Assembly (NCBI GenBank): GCA_006247105.1
Contig: CM016929.1
Coordinates: 372,001-436,000, forward strand
Source of the DNA: Giardia muris
Lineage: Eukaryota > Fornicata > Diplomonadida > Hexamitidae
Direction: 5' to 3'
DNA: 64,000 nt
How positions within the stretch are numbered: the first letter of the stretch is position 1; each line of letters starts with the position of its first letter. Positions 26,634 through 38,000 of this stretch are shown here, piece by piece. The position numbers and the translations under genes are program-made. A model generated the notes under the pieces. It made no database searches. It saw only the letters and a program-made list of their open reading frames with translations, and had not been told where the DNA came from.

Positions 26634-28349
26634 ATGCCGGAGGACGTGAAGCTGAAGTTCGACGTGATCAAGACGTCGAGCCGGGGGAAGCGGCAGCAGC
26701 GGTCGCTCGTCTTCACGACGAAGGCGATCCAGAACGTAGCGGGGAACACGGTCCAGTGGGAGCGTCCGGCGCCCGAGGTCCACGGACTGCACCGGGCGAC
26801 GCGGGAGCCGAAGGCCTTCGTCCTCTCGTTCCTGACGACGTACCGCTTCGACATGGAGTCGGCGGAGCAAGTCGCGGCGGTGACGTCGGCGTTCCAGAAG
26901 CTCGGCCTGGGCGGCGTGTACACGGACGACGCGGTCGTGAACTACGTGCTCGCGGGGGGCGGGGATGAGGACGAGCGAGGAGGGAAGGGCCGAGACGGAA
27001 AGGGTGAGGAAGGAAAGGAGGACCGTGACCGTGATAGACCACCGCGTACGACCATCCTAGACGACGATTTGGACGAAAACATCGAGTACGTGAGAGAGTC
27101 GAAGCTTCTGGCGCGGGAGATGGACGCCCTACCGGAACGCGAGGTGTTGGAAGGCTTCAAGAACCCCGTCGCTGCCTACAAGTTCATCCGCCCGCCCATC
27201 TTCCCACAGGTCCCCGCGTCCCATGCACGCCTGATGCGGCCGCAGAACTTCGAGCTGGTCTCGACGGTCGGGAAAGGCTCGTTCGGGAAGGTCTTTTTGG
27301 TCCGCCGGGTCGACGATAACCGCTTCTTCGCGATGAAGGTGCTGAAGAAGCGGAATATCCTCGATCGACGCCAGCTGGAGCATCTCAAGGCGGAGCACAA
27401 CATTCTACAAAGCTTCCAGCACCCGAACATGGTCAAACTCTACCACTCGTTCCAGACTCGGACCAGGATTTTCCTGGTGACGAATTTTGCGACAGGGGGC
27501 GAGCTGTTCCACCACCTGAAGAAGATTGGGCGCTTCCCGGAGCCTCTGGCGGTCTTCTACCTCGCGCAGATCGTCCTCGTCGTCGAGTACCTGCACAAGC
27601 ATGACATCGTCTTCCGTGACATGAAACCCGAAAACCTGCTGCTCGACAACCACGGGAATATCCTGTTGACCGACTTCGGGCTCTCGAAGACTGGGATCAG
27701 CGCAGACGACTCGGGGGCGGGCGGGGTCTGCTCCGGCAGCTTCTGTGGCACCCCGGATTACCTCTCAGGCGAGATCATCTCGGGCGTCCCTCATGGGAAG
27801 ATGGTGGACATCTGGGCGCTTGGAGCTCTCCTCTTCGAGATGCTCGTCGGTTCCGCCCCCTTCTCCTTCGCCTCCTCTCTCAATACGAACGTCGGAAACT
27901 CCCGCAGCGAGTTGTACCGCCGCATCCTGAAGAACACAATCGTCTTCCCCAGCTACGTCAGCCCTGAGTGCAAGGACTTCGTCGTCCATTGCCTCGCGCG
28001 CCGTCCCAAGGACCGTCTGAACTTTGAGGCAATCCGGAAGCACCGCGTCTTTCTCAAGCACAAGATCGACTTCGACAAGCTCTTCCATAAGGAGATCACG
28101 CCCCCCTTCAAGCCCAAACTCGACCCCTCCTGCGTCCTCGCCATCGACGGGAAGCTCGTCAAGAATCCCGCCGACAACGTCTATAAGTACGTCTCCCCCG
28201 ACGCCCTCGTCGTCAACTTCGACCCTCGATTCACCTCTGAGCCGCCCAGCTTGACCTCTTCCACCCCCGCGGATGGCGTCAGTATCGAGGAGGACAAGTT
28301 CTTCAAGGAGTTCGCGTGGACCGCTCAAGACGCTTTTGATAAGGTTTGA
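26634..28349 (+). CDS. AGC-family Ser/Thr protein kinase (AKT/S6K-like)
   Basis: This 571-aa kinase has an N-terminal module of about 90 residues, possibly PH-like, and a charged linker with Glu/Lys/Arg runs. The kinase domain (about 205-495) has GKGSFGKV (near 213), the ATP-anchoring Lys in FAMKVL (K235), FRDMKPEN (327-334, catalytic D329) and DFGLSK (D347). The activation loop SGSFCGTPDYL is of AGC type, with Ser in the PDK1 site. An AGC tail follows (PPFKPKLD, FDPRFTSEPP). Two oddities stand out: the APE motif reads SGE, and the terminal hydrophobic motif FFKEFAW has Ala where AKT and S6K carry the phosphorylated Ser/Thr. AGTAAA lies nine bases after the stop. The exact subfamily is uncertain. 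Confidence 0.9.
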   Translation: MPEDVKLKFDVIKTSSRGKRQQRSLVFTTKAIQNVAGNTVQWERPAPEVHGLHRATREPKAFVLSFLTTYRFDMESAEQVAAVTSAFQKLGLGGVYTDDAVVNYVLAGGGDEDERGGKGRDGKGEEGKEDRDRDRPPRTTILDDDLDENIEYVRESKLLAREMDALPEREVLEGFKNPVAAYKFIRPPIFPQVPASHARLMRPQNFELVSTVGKGSFGKVFLVRRVDDNRFFAMKVLKKRNILDRRQLEHLKAEHNILQSFQHPNMVKLYHSFQTRTRIFLVTNFATGGELFHHLKKIGRFPEPLAVFYLAQIVLVVEYLHKHDIVFRDMKPENLLLDNHGNILLTDFGLSKTGISADDSGAGGVCSGSFCGTPDYLSGEIISGVPHGKMVDIWALGALLFEMLVGSAPFSFASSLNTNVGNSRSELYRRILKNTIVFPSYVSPECKDFVVHCLARRPKDRLNFEAIRKHRVFLKHKIDFDKLFHKEITPPFKPKLDPSCVLAIDGKLVKNPADNVYKYVSPDALVVNFDPRFTSEPPSLTSSTPADGVSIEEDKFFKEFAWTAQDAFDKV

Positions 28350-28561
28350 GGGTTCTGAGTAAAGGCGAAAAGGGGGCAAAAGGGGCGCAAGGAAGACGGG
28401 GAAAAGGTGAGAAAAAGGCTGCTGCGACCGTTGCATTGTGTTGCGCCCGCGTTGCACTTCTGCTGCGTTCCATCGCGCGCCGTAGACCCGAACAGTGTTA
28501 CACGCTCCCGTTGACGGTTACAGTCGCCTTCTTTACCAGCCTAAAAACGCTGGGAGCACGC
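28350..28561. other. 212-bp intergenic region
   Basis: This lies between the kinase and the cyclin gene. It begins with AGTAAAGG and purine-rich sequence, then becomes G+C-rich. I see no RNA gene. It presumably holds the cyclin promoter. The cyclin frame is open through it but has no ATG. Confidence 0.4.
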
Positions 28562-28996
28562 ATGTCTGCCTCGGAAGCGGCGACCTTCATCCTGCACCTT
28601 CTGAGGCCGGTCGAGGCGACCCAGGAGCGCTTGGAGACGTTGACGGCCCTGCTCGAGCGGCTGACGACGTTTCTCGAGGCCTCTGAGGCCGTCGTCGTCT
28701 ACGCGCTCGGCCTGCTTCGCCGCGCTTTGACACGAGCCGGGCGCCGTCACCTCGACGGCGCCGACGTCGAAGCATTCGCGATCGTTGCGATCGTCGTCGC
28801 GTCAGGGATGCTCGAAGATGCGACGTTCTCGAAGCGCGACTGGGCCGCTCTCGTCCGGCGCAGCCCTGCCCGTCTTGTCGTCTGGGAGGCCCGCTTCCTC
28901 GCCCTCCTCGGCTTCGAAACCCTCATCAGCCGCCAGGAGTTCGAGAAGGTCCGGAGGAGGCTGAAGGCCCTGGAGAGGCTTGAAGTCGTGGGCTGA
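28562..28996 (+). CDS. PHO80/P-type cyclin-like protein
   Basis: This 144-aa protein looks like a minimal cyclin box. Helices run from LERLTTFLEASEAVVVYALG through EAFAIVAIVVASGMLEDATF to VVWEARFLALLGFETLIS, then QEFEKV. The IVAIVVAS core and the W/E-ARFL-LLGFE element, in which the small cyclin fold ends, match the PHO80/PCL/cyclin-P family. This family binds CDKs such as PHO85 and CDK5-like kinases. The usual LNxLExxFL motif appears as VVWEARFLALL. The start ATG at 28562 begins just before the first helix. The partner CDK is not in this window. Confidence 0.75.
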   Translation: MSASEAATFILHLLRPVEATQERLETLTALLERLTTFLEASEAVVVYALGLLRRALTRAGRRHLDGADVEAFAIVAIVVASGMLEDATFSKRDWAALVRRSPARLVVWEARFLALLGFETLISRQEFEKVRRRLKALERLEVVG

Positions 28997-29053
28997 GACC
29001 CCGCCTGCCCTCCCTCTCTCTCCTTTGAGGTCTACACGCCCCGCAGACCCTCT

Positions 29054-29950
29054 TTAAGGGCTCAGTGAGGGCCCCAGAGTGGCCCGGGCCCTTCCGGGCC
29101 TTCTACGCCACGCGCCGAGGCCGACGAGGCCGACACCACCGACGAGGACGACAACCGCGACTGTTTTCAGCGCCCTCAGCTCCCGCAATGCGTCATCGCC
29201 GAACAGCCGCGGGAGCAGCCACGCGATGGTCCACAGCGTGACGAGCCCGCAGACCGGGGTCCGACACACCAGTGTCAACGCCGCCTGGAACGCGCCCGTG
29301 AAGAGCAGCGCCGCGACTGCGTCCGCCTCGTCGTCTCCAGAGACGCACAGCAGAACGCCGAGCGGGGCTGCGAAGAGCAGCCACGACGCATTGGTGGCCG
29401 TCGCGACCTCCAACACGCACTTCGTCCGCTTCGCACTGCGCTTTGCACCTTCCCCGCCTTCTGCGCCACCATGCGCGGCAACCATTGCGATGACACCCGC
29501 AAGTGCGCTGCTGAGGAGCGCGGCAGCCTGCAGCGCTCCGCCCCGCCGGCAGACGCAGCACCACACAGCGCCTCCGACGAGGCTTCCGGCGAGTGCGACG
29601 CTTGCGACGGCGTCTCGACGCCGGTTGGGAACCGCGACCCATCTGAACTGCGCCGAGAACGCACCGATGACGAGCGCGTAAATCGCTACCCAGATCGCGA
29701 AGGCCCCCCGCCCGGGCTGGATGAGGACGATGCGCTTTGGAGGCCCGTACAGCCCCATCGTCGTCGCCTGCACCGCCATCGCCACGACCGTGATCGCCAA
29801 CGAGCAGCCGTGTAGCACGTGGCGCCCTCGCGTGGGCTGAGTTGCGGCGCTTGCGGAGCCTGTATCCTTCGTCGACCCGGCCGGTCTGACTGGCATGATC
29901 GGCGTCGTCTCCGTTGCGTCCGTTGCGTCTGTTGCTTCCGGCTTTGACAT
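29054..29950 (-). CDS. Multi-pass membrane protein, possibly TspO/MBR-related
   Basis: This 298-aa protein has a polar Thr/Ala-rich N-terminus (about 1-45, with repeated TDA units) and roughly seven or eight hydrophobic segments. Between the first two, QPGRGAFAIWVAIYALVIGA recalls the PAG..F.IWG.IY signature of TspO/MBR-related membrane proteins. The rest of the family pattern is not convincing. A basic tail (RRRPGRARA) ends the protein. No transporter signature is recognised. Base composition is very high in G+C, like its neighbours. It might bind tetrapyrroles or lipids if the TspO relation is real, but this is a weak inference. Confidence 0.6.
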   Translation of the reverse strand: MSKPEATDATDATETTPIMPVRPAGSTKDTGSASAATQPTRGRHVLHGCSLAITVVAMAVQATTMGLYGPPKRIVLIQPGRGAFAIWVAIYALVIGAFSAQFRWVAVPNRRRDAVASVALAGSLVGGAVWCCVCRRGGALQAAALLSSALAGVIAMVAAHGGAEGGEGAKRSAKRTKCVLEVATATNASWLLFAAPLGVLLCVSGDDEADAVAALLFTGAFQAALTLVCRTPVCGLVTLWTIAWLLPRLFGDDALRELRALKTVAVVVLVGGVGLVGLGAWRRRPGRARATLGPSLSP

Positions 29951-30085
29951 GAGAAAACCGAGAAGAATTTTTTTCGCGAGAGGAAAAGTTTCCCTGTGCG
30001 ACGCCGGGAAACGCTGCCGGGAAGAAAGAAAAAAATTTCCTCACCTCGGGCTCGCACACGTTCGCACACGTCCGTGCACACCCGC
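29951..30085. other. 135-bp intergenic region with A/T tracts and short inverted repeat
   Basis: This contains a perfect 10-bp inverted repeat (29966-29975 against 30028-30037, 52-base loop) made of T and A tracts, in a very G+C-rich setting. There is also a short GCACACG repetition near 30053-30070. It spans the promoter of the membrane-protein gene and the 3' flank of the DRS1-like gene. Function is unknown. Confidence 0.4.
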
Positions 30086-32035
30086 TCACCTCCGCTTGTA
30101 CCGCTTCTTCGACTTGAAGCCGGAGGCGGAGGGCTTCGAACGCTTCTTCGGGAGGTACAGCTCGGGGCCCATGTCTCCGACCAAGCCCTCCTTCCGCTTC
30201 GCCTTTCCACTCCCCTTCGCCTTCGAACGCTTCTCCTTCCTCTCCTGGAGGCGTTGCTGCGCGAGGCTGGAACCCTCGGTGCGAAGGAGGTGAGCGGCCC
30301 GCTTCTTCTCCTTTATGCTCTCCAGAATCTCCGGAGTCAGTCCCTTCTGGGTTTTGCGGGATCCCCGAGCCGCCTCGAACCGTGCCTGGCGCTCCGTCTT
30401 CTTCAGGTAGTTCTGGGCGTCCTTCGACAGCTCTTTGAGCGCCGCCTTTTGGCTGAGCTCCCCGGTGCTGACACGGGCGTGGAGGTCGTCGACGAGGCGC
30501 TTCTCTGCGGCTGTCTGGAACCACGTTCTCCTCGGGCGCGCCAGGATCGCGTCCCGGTGCTGCAGCATGTTCTCGGCCCGCCTGACTCGGAGCTCCTCGC
30601 CCTCGATCGCGGCATCGAGGCGGCGCTCGCGCACCAGCCCGTCGACACGCTCCTCGACGTCCCAGCGCAGGAAGCGCCTGAGAACCCGCCTGAACGGCTC
30701 CGTCGCGAGCTTTCGCGCCAGCAACGTGTTCGACGCGCTCGCCCCCTTCGAGTGGGCTCGTTTCAGGTCACTCAGGAAGTCCTCATCGGCGTCTGTGACG
30801 AGCACGATCGCCACGCCCGTCGCCAACGCTCTCCCAGTTCGTCCGGCTCGGTGGATGTGCTCCTCGAGCACCCGCGGAGCGTCGTACTCGATGACGACGT
30901 CGACGCCCTCAACGTCCAATCCACGAGCCGCCACGTCTGTTGCGACGAGGACCTCGGCTCGCCCATCCTTGAAGGCCTCGAGCGCCTGCAAGCGCTCTGC
31001 TTGGCTTGAGTCCCCACCCAGCCGTGTCACCCGCTGCTTCAGAAGAGGTTTGCTGGCCTTCTTGGCCTTCTCCGGGTCCTCAGCGTCCTCCTCATCTCTT
31101 TCTATGCCCCCCTCAGGGCCCAAAAGCCGCAGGAGCAGCTCAAGCCGTTGGGCACCGTATCGGCTATTACAGAAGACAAGGGTGCGGGTGCCTGTGGCGC
31201 CACCGGCCTCGTCCGCGATGGCTCGAAGAAGGGCGACGAGGATGGCGTCCTTACAGAGGCGAAGCTGGCCAGGCTTCTGCTGCCTCTGAAACCAGGGGTC
31301 TTCCGAGAAGAGGGAGGCGCACAGGGACATCAACAGCTGGACCTGGACGAACTGCTGCTGAACGGAGGAGGCGACGGCGTGTGGAGGGTCAATGGCGATT
31401 TTTATGGGCTTCTGAAGGGCAAGGACGGCCAGGGAGACGATACGCTCGTCCAGCGTCGCCGAGAAGAGCAGCGTTTGGCGCGTCGAGGGCGTCACCCGAC
31501 AGAGCTCCTCAACGCAGCGCTGGAAGTCGACACCGAGCATCTTGTCGCACTCATCGATGACGAAGACCTCAAGGGAGGCAAGGAGGTCACCGAGCCCGAA
31601 GGAGTTAAGCAACATGTCGATTAGCCTCCCGGGCGTTGCCACAATGACGTCGGGTGCCCTCCGCAGGCGTGCCTCCTGTTCTGCCTGGGCAGTTGGGCCT
31701 CCCACCCCACCGATGACCGTCTCGACCGCGAACGCCGTGTAACGCGCCAGCGATTTCAACACCGACGCGGTCTGCAAGGCCAGCTCCCGCGTCGGGCTAA
31801 GGACCAACGCCGTCGTCCCGAACGTCCGGTTCCCTCGTAGCAGCATCCGCTCGAGCACCGGGATCCCAAATGCCCCGGTCTTCCCCGACCCCGTCTGCGC
31901 CGTCACCAGCGTGTCCCTACCCGCCAGGACGACCGGGATCGCCTTTGCCTGCACCGGAGTCGGCGCCGCCCAGCCCAGCTCGCTCACCGCCCGGCTCATC
32001 GGCCGCGACAGGTGCAACGCCTCCCAGGTCTTCAT
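30086..32035 (-). CDS. DRS1: DEAD-box-type RNA helicase, DRS1/DDX27-like
   Basis: This 649-aa helicase is probably nucleolar and active in 60S subunit maturation. Q-motif region TPVQAKAIP, motif I AQTGSGKT (46-53), SPTRELALQ, ATPGRLID, a variant motif II DECD, SAT, ATDVAARGLDVEGVD and HRAGRTGRA are visible. The region after the core (RPRRTWFQTAAEKR) and the extreme C-terminus FKSKKRYKRR closely match the tail of DDX27/DRS1. The long N-terminal extension of DDX27 is absent, as the Q-motif begins near residue 1. Motif II Ala-to-Cys is conservative and known in other active helicases such as UAP56. The A-rich start context is CGAAAATG. Confidence 0.85.
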   Translation of the reverse strand: MKTWEALHLSRPMSRAVSELGWAAPTPVQAKAIPVVLAGRDTLVTAQTGSGKTGAFGIPVLERMLLRGNRTFGTTALVLSPTRELALQTASVLKSLARYTAFAVETVIGGVGGPTAQAEQEARLRRAPDVIVATPGRLIDMLLNSFGLGDLLASLEVFVIDECDKMLGVDFQRCVEELCRVTPSTRQTLLFSATLDERIVSLAVLALQKPIKIAIDPPHAVASSVQQQFVQVQLLMSLCASLFSEDPWFQRQQKPGQLRLCKDAILVALLRAIADEAGGATGTRTLVFCNSRYGAQRLELLLRLLGPEGGIERDEEDAEDPEKAKKASKPLLKQRVTRLGGDSSQAERLQALEAFKDGRAEVLVATDVAARGLDVEGVDVVIEYDAPRVLEEHIHRAGRTGRALATGVAIVLVTDADEDFLSDLKRAHSKGASASNTLLARKLATEPFRRVLRRFLRWDVEERVDGLVRERRLDAAIEGEELRVRRAENMLQHRDAILARPRRTWFQTAAEKRLVDDLHARVSTGELSQKAALKELSKDAQNYLKKTERQARFEAARGSRKTQKGLTPEILESIKEKKRAAHLLRTEGSSLAQQRLQERKEKRSKAKGSGKAKRKEGLVGDMGPELYLPKKRSKPSASGFKSKKRYKRR

Positions 32036-32077
32036 TTTCGTCCTGTTCGGCCTCCATTCACACGCCCGCCCACGGCC

Positions 32078-35000
32078 TCACATAACCGTCAGCTGGTGCT
32101 CGATCCGGTGGCTCTTCAGCCCGCCCGCCTTCGACCCGGAGTAGACTAACCTGAAGGTGAGCCGATCGCCTCTGTTATACCCGTCGATCCAGACTAGCGT
32201 CGACAGCACGTTCGCCGGGATGACCCCGCTGTCGACGGGCATGTACGCCCCTCCCACCCCGCTCAAGCTCTTACAGAGGATCGTGTAGCCCTCCTCCTTC
32301 AGTAATAACAGCACGTGGATCTCTCGCACCCGTAACAGGTGTAACCGCACGTACCGCTCCGCCAGCTCGATCCCGTCGACCAACGAGCAGCTCAGATGGT
32401 TCAGGTGCGCTAGAACTAGCTTCGGAACGTCGGTCCTCGCCGTCTCCTCGACGAACGAGATCAGGGCGAGCGCCAGGAAGCTCGTCACGAGGACCGCGTC
32501 ATGAATCGCCGCCCGCCGGAGCCGGACGCAGTTTGTCGCCACTCCGAACTTGAGGTTTGCGTGCGGTATTCCCTGTCCCACCAAGCCGTTCTTGCATAGG
32601 ACGAAGTATGCCGTCTCCCCTAACACGAGGACCAGGTCGCTCGTCGTCCCAAAGCCTCCAATGATCCTCTTCCCAACCTTCGGAAGCGTGATCGGTGCTG
32701 AGACCTCGGCAGTCCTCTTCTCCGGGTCAAAACGCACCTGAAGGACTGTCTGGCCCTTGATTAGCACGTAGAACGCGTCACCTCGCGTCTGGACGACCGC
32801 GGTGACGTGGTTGTACTCCAAGAGGAGACTGAGGTCCACCAGCTTCTGGGCCTCGTTCTCCTGCAGCCGAAAGACTAGGACCGTCTCCGGGTGCATGTGG
32901 AGGAGCAGGAACCGCCCAAGAAACACCCGGTGGGTGATGAGCCGCGCCTCGATCAACCGACGCTCGTTCCCGCCCAAGGACCGCCAATCTTTCTGGTTCC
33001 CTTGCCAATAAACGGTCCCTTTCAAGGCGGCAGCCACCAAGACGATGGCCCGATCCGGAAGCATTGGGCCTTGTAAGTCCGCGGTCCAAGATGGACGGAC
33101 AGATAGCTGCGGGTCGTACAACGCCCTGCTGAGGACTCCATTCAGTGCACAGACGAACGGTGCGTGATTGAAGCCGACAAGGACGCTTGCCGCGGGTTCT
33201 GCTTGTCCGCGTAGTCGCCGCTGTTCCGGCAGCTCCTGTGACACGCTCTTCTTATAACAGTTCAGGATGTAGCAAACCTCGAGGAGCATCAGCTTCTTGA
33301 CGATCGCCAGGCGCTCCTGGACGGTCGTGGACGTCGCGCGCTCGAGCTTCTCGGTGTACGACAGCTCCGCCTCCGTCAGCAGGGACTGGTGGACCTCGTC
33401 GAAGACCGCCGGGAAGGCCTGGGGCTGGGTGCTCCCGATCGCCAGCAGGTCCGCCCGGATCCGGATCCCGTACTTCGAGCACATCGTCTTGCTGAAGACG
33501 CTCGTACTCCGGTTGCTCAGCATGAACTCCTGGAGCGTCAGGAGGAGCGCGAAGAGGTAGGAGAGCCGGAGGTCCGCGATGGGCGTCTGGGGGTGGCTCT
33601 CAATCGCCTCGGCCACCGGGGCGGTCCACTGGATCGCCGCGGGGTCGATCCGATACCGACTCAGGTGCGAGAGGCTATTCAGGTTGTGCGTGACGAAGGT
33701 GTCGAGCATCAGGGCGGCGACGCAGCTACTCTCGGTTCGCGTATGGGCCGAGGCGCAGAGCGCGGCATTGAAGGCGGCGGGAAGGAAGCGCGTTCTCCCT
33801 CCGGGCGTCAGGGTCGACCGCGAATACAGGCCGAGAAGGGCCTCGTAGCGCTCAATCAGCACGGTCGTTGACGCTCCCACGATAAAGGAGAGGCTTTGAC
33901 GGAGTATCGGATACCTTCCGAACGGCACCCGATCATCCTCGTCACCTTCCAGCTCGCTCGTCCCCGCCGTGTTGTAATCCGAAATCATCAGCGTGTGCAC
34001 CTCCAGATCTGACTGGGTGAAGCCGTCGCCGATTGGGAGGTATGGCCGCTTGCCATGTGGAAGCCTTAGCTGGTCAGCGTCGCCCATCGCGATGCTCGTC
34101 GAGCTATCGAGACGCGAGACGGCAGCGATCTCCTCTGGAGCGTTGCAGCCGTGCTTGGCCATGGCGGGCACGTCGAAAATCTCGAAGCCCTCATCCACCC
34201 CCTTCAAGGCCGCGTCGGTTGCGGTCGCCCCCGCCCCCGCCGTTGCGACATTCCGAGCCTCGTGTAACGCCTGGGAGGCCCTCTCAATGACCGGGACGAG
34301 CCTGGCTTCAAAGGTCCGGATGATGTCGTAGACGAACGAAAGCGGTATCGAAGACTCGAGGAACTCGTGGAGCCGTCGGAAGTACCGGGTCAGGAGCTCG
34401 CAGACTTCCTGGAGAAGCTCGTCTCCGATCTCCTCGTCTTGACAGGCCGTTGATGGCGGTGGAGGTGGGGGTGGCAGCGGCGATAACATCATCGTGCTGG
34501 TGCTTGGCCGCACGCAATCGCAATACTTGCTGGTGTCCCCGGTCAAGTGTCCGAGCGACAAATAGAAGGCGACGGCGGGAATGATCCGCCGAAGCAGCTC
34601 AGACACGTCTTTGGGAGTCGTGGAGGGGAGACCGCTGTCGCAGACCCTCGCCGAGATCGACCCTGCACGCTCCCGAAGGCGGGCCAGCCTCGTCACGTGC
34701 TCCGCCCCAAGGTACCACTCGGGGGCGAACAGGTATATGAAGTGGTTGTAGAGGATGAAGGTCAGGAGCGTCGAGACGTGCATGCTGGCGAGGGAGCGCT
34801 GGGAGAAGGCCAGGATGTACTGCGCCTCCGCGGCCGGGAGGTACCGCTGGGTGATCTGCAGAGTGTAGAGGCAGATGTTGAGGATCCGGAGCTTCTCGAT
34901 CGGGCTGAAGATGTCGCACGAGTAGAGGCGGTAGAAGAGGTTGACGATGTCCTTGATCGGGGCGACCAGGCGGCAGCGGAAGCACAGGAAGACGAGGTTC

Positions 35001-38000
35001 GAGAGGACGTGGAGGACGGAGACGAGCGCCTCCGAGCGCCGCCGGTTGATCTTCTGGCACGCGAGCGCGCTAGCCCGCTGGGTGAACCGGACGACGGCCC
35101 CGATGACCTCCGTGACGATCAGAAAGAGCAGATGGTCGTTCTTCTCGTAGCCCGAGAGGACGAACTGACTGTAGATCGCGTTGTACGCGTCGATACAGTG
35201 CATCAGGATCTGCTGGGAGTGCATCTCGCCGTCGCCAGGGGCGTCTGCATCTCCCACGGTGCTGGCCGTCTCCGTGGTCAGCACGGACGTGTCCGTGTAC
35301 TCCTCGTCCTGCATTGTCCCAGCGGCAGCAGGCGCTGCGGCAGCCGCACCGGCAGGCGCGGCCGGGCGGATCCGAAGCGTGTAAGTCTCGATGGAGTGTG
35401 CGTAGATGATGGCGCTTACGCGCAGGAGGCTGTCATCATCCAAGGCCAGGCCTGGGAAGAGGGAGGAGGGGCTTCGGAGGACGACGTCGCGAAGGAAGCG
35501 GAAGACGGTGAGGGCGAGGTGCGTCTTCCCCATGTAGCGCGGCTCCGTGAGGACACGGAAGACGTTCTCCAGGTCGCCCGCGAGGAGAAACCAGGAGGCG
35601 GCCATGTAATACCGACAGCGCGCGAGGAGGACGAAGGCGTTCTTCGCGGCGACCTGGCGGGTCTGCGGGTCGTCGAAGGCGTGTCCGACCAAGTACTCGT
35701 GGACGCGGGTGTTCCGGTCGCGCTGATAAAGCGCCGCCAGGAGCCGCTTACGGCCCGAGAGCAGGTAGTAGAACGTCACTCGGTCCTCGGGGGAGTGCGT
35801 CAGGCGGTACTCGCTGTCTCCGACGGCGACAAAGAGGCCCTGCAAATATACTGAGGGGAGGATGAGGAAGAGCCCGAGCTCGTCTGCGCGCCGCTCGGGT
35901 AGGTTCGCTACATGCACACGCGCACGACCGACGCCGGCCCCGGCTCCCTCGAGGAAGAGCTCGGGCTCGAGTTGTATCGCGGGCAGGTGAAGGTAATCGA
36001 TAAGCCACGACGCCAGATCCGACTCGACGCCCTGCGAGGACGTGTCGTACGCCAAGCTGCCGGTCAGACACAGCGTCCCGGTGAGGAAGTAGGAGAGGCG
36101 CGAGACGTCGTCCCCGTCCACGAGCTGCTTCAGGCCCATGACGAGGTAGGACGAGAGGTGCCGGTCATACTCGAAGCTGTTCGCGACGTCGAGGGAGAGG
36201 AGGGTTGTGAAGTGCCCCAAGTAGCGGAGGGCTTCGGGGAGACTGAAGTGGGTGTAGCGGACGGCGAGGGCGCCCACCCGCTCATCCAAGAGCGAGACGC
36301 TGAAGATGTAGTGGCTCTGGAGGAGGACGTTCATCACAAAGCGCCGGAGGAGGGTGGAAGCTACGTGGTGTGTGTAGGTCTGGAGGAGCGCCCCGTCTGC
36401 GTCCAAAAGAGACGTGGTGAGAGACAGGAAGGGGAGGAAGAAGCGCTCGACGTAGACAGCCCCGTCCGCAAGCCCGCGTCCGTCCACGAACGAGATCCGC
36501 AAGCAGTCCATCGCCATGATGTACATCAGCTTATACGTCCCGAGGTCACGCCGGGTAAGCTGACAGCGGAACTGCGCCGGGCGGGGGTACCACCGTGGAG
36601 CAGAATTGGCCTCTGGGGCGAGGTCCTCGAAGCCGCAGCCGTAGAGGAGCTCGGCGTCGGCCGTGAAGGCCAGGAACAGCACGTTGAAGTCGCGGGAAAA
36701 CGGCTGCTGACGCTCCGGAGAGAGCGAGGAGGTCTCGGAGGTCGAATCTGCGAGGCGGCCGGACGGTGGGAGATGGATCGACATGGTCGAGGCCGTCCGG
36801 ATGAGCGAGGGCGTCGGGATCCCCTCCCCGGAAACGCGGCAGGACTGAGGAGAGACCTGCTCGACGCAAAACATGATGTAGACGACCTGGTAGCGGTGGA
36901 AGGAGGTGAAGAGAACGTCGCGAAGGGACAGAGAACCACCGGCCTCGGGAGTGACGCGGAGGATGTACTCGTGGCGCGTGTAGTGGTCATCGCGGTATGC
37001 GAAGATGGTGAGGCGCAGGTCCGCGTCGCCAGTGCCATGCGAGCCAAGCGAGGCGTCAGGCATCTCCCCACGCCGTCGAAGGCGCGCCCCAAGCGTATCC
37101 GGGAGGCGGTACTTGTCCGTGTCCGCGGGCCGTCGAAGGCGGAGTTCCTCCTCGTTGATGTCGGGGCGGCTCAGCAGGGCCTCCTGAAGAGGCTGAGAGG
37201 GCGAGACGTCCTGGACGATGAAGATGTTCCGCCCATGACTGACCATCCGCAGGGTGGACGACGTGTGGGAGTACGTGTACTTCGCGAGGTACCGGCAGGA
37301 GACCAGGGAGAGCTGGGCGCTGGGCGCATCCGACGCCAGCTCGACGTCTCGCTGGACGGAGGCGTCGTCGAGGTGAAGCCCGTACACGTTGAAGCGGTCG
37401 TAGTCCTCGTTGTCGCAGCAGTAGAGGAGGACGGAGAGCCCGTCGCTCGACGTGATTTTGATCCGGCTCGTCAGGAGGAGGAGGTAGTAGACCTGGGAGT
37501 TGTCGTGGACGTAGAGGAGGTTAGCAGAGCGGTCGGCGATGAACGTGACGAGACGTGCGGTGGCCGCCTTATCGTGGACGACGACCTGCTCCGCGATCGA
37601 GTGGTCGTTGAAACCCGAGGTCCGCGGGATGACGAGGTAGATCGCCTTGGAGAGGGGCGTGATGCTTCGGGAGAGGCAGTCGGCCCTGAAGGAGGCCTGA
37701 TAGAGAAAGAAGTCCTCTCCGTTGTAGCAGGCGACGAACGACAGGGAGAAGTAGAAGAGAGAGTGCAGGCTTCGGACCGAGTACAGGGCGAAGTTCGAAA
37801 TCGTCACCGTCGTCTGTCCAGCAGCCTTCGTCCCGCGTGTGAGGCCATCCGAGTCGCTCTCGGGCGCCGGTAGGTCGTAGAGCTGCAGCTCCGTTAGCTC
37901 GACGCGCCCGATATGGCACTCGAGGTTGAAAACCGTCAAGTCTGTGAGGTGGCTCCGGGTGAAGCGCACCCATTCCATCCCGCTGGTCGTCGGCGTTGAG

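Noticed and set aside
29193..30524. 443-codon minus-strand frame across the membrane-protein and DRS1-like genes
   Set aside because: It runs through two better-supported genes and an intergenic region and is Arg/Gly-rich without motifs.
35912..37873. 653-codon plus-strand frame inside the RAV1-like gene
   Set aside because: Composition is that of an antisense shadow (Glu/Arg/Val-rich, no motif), and there is no sensible promoter or start context.
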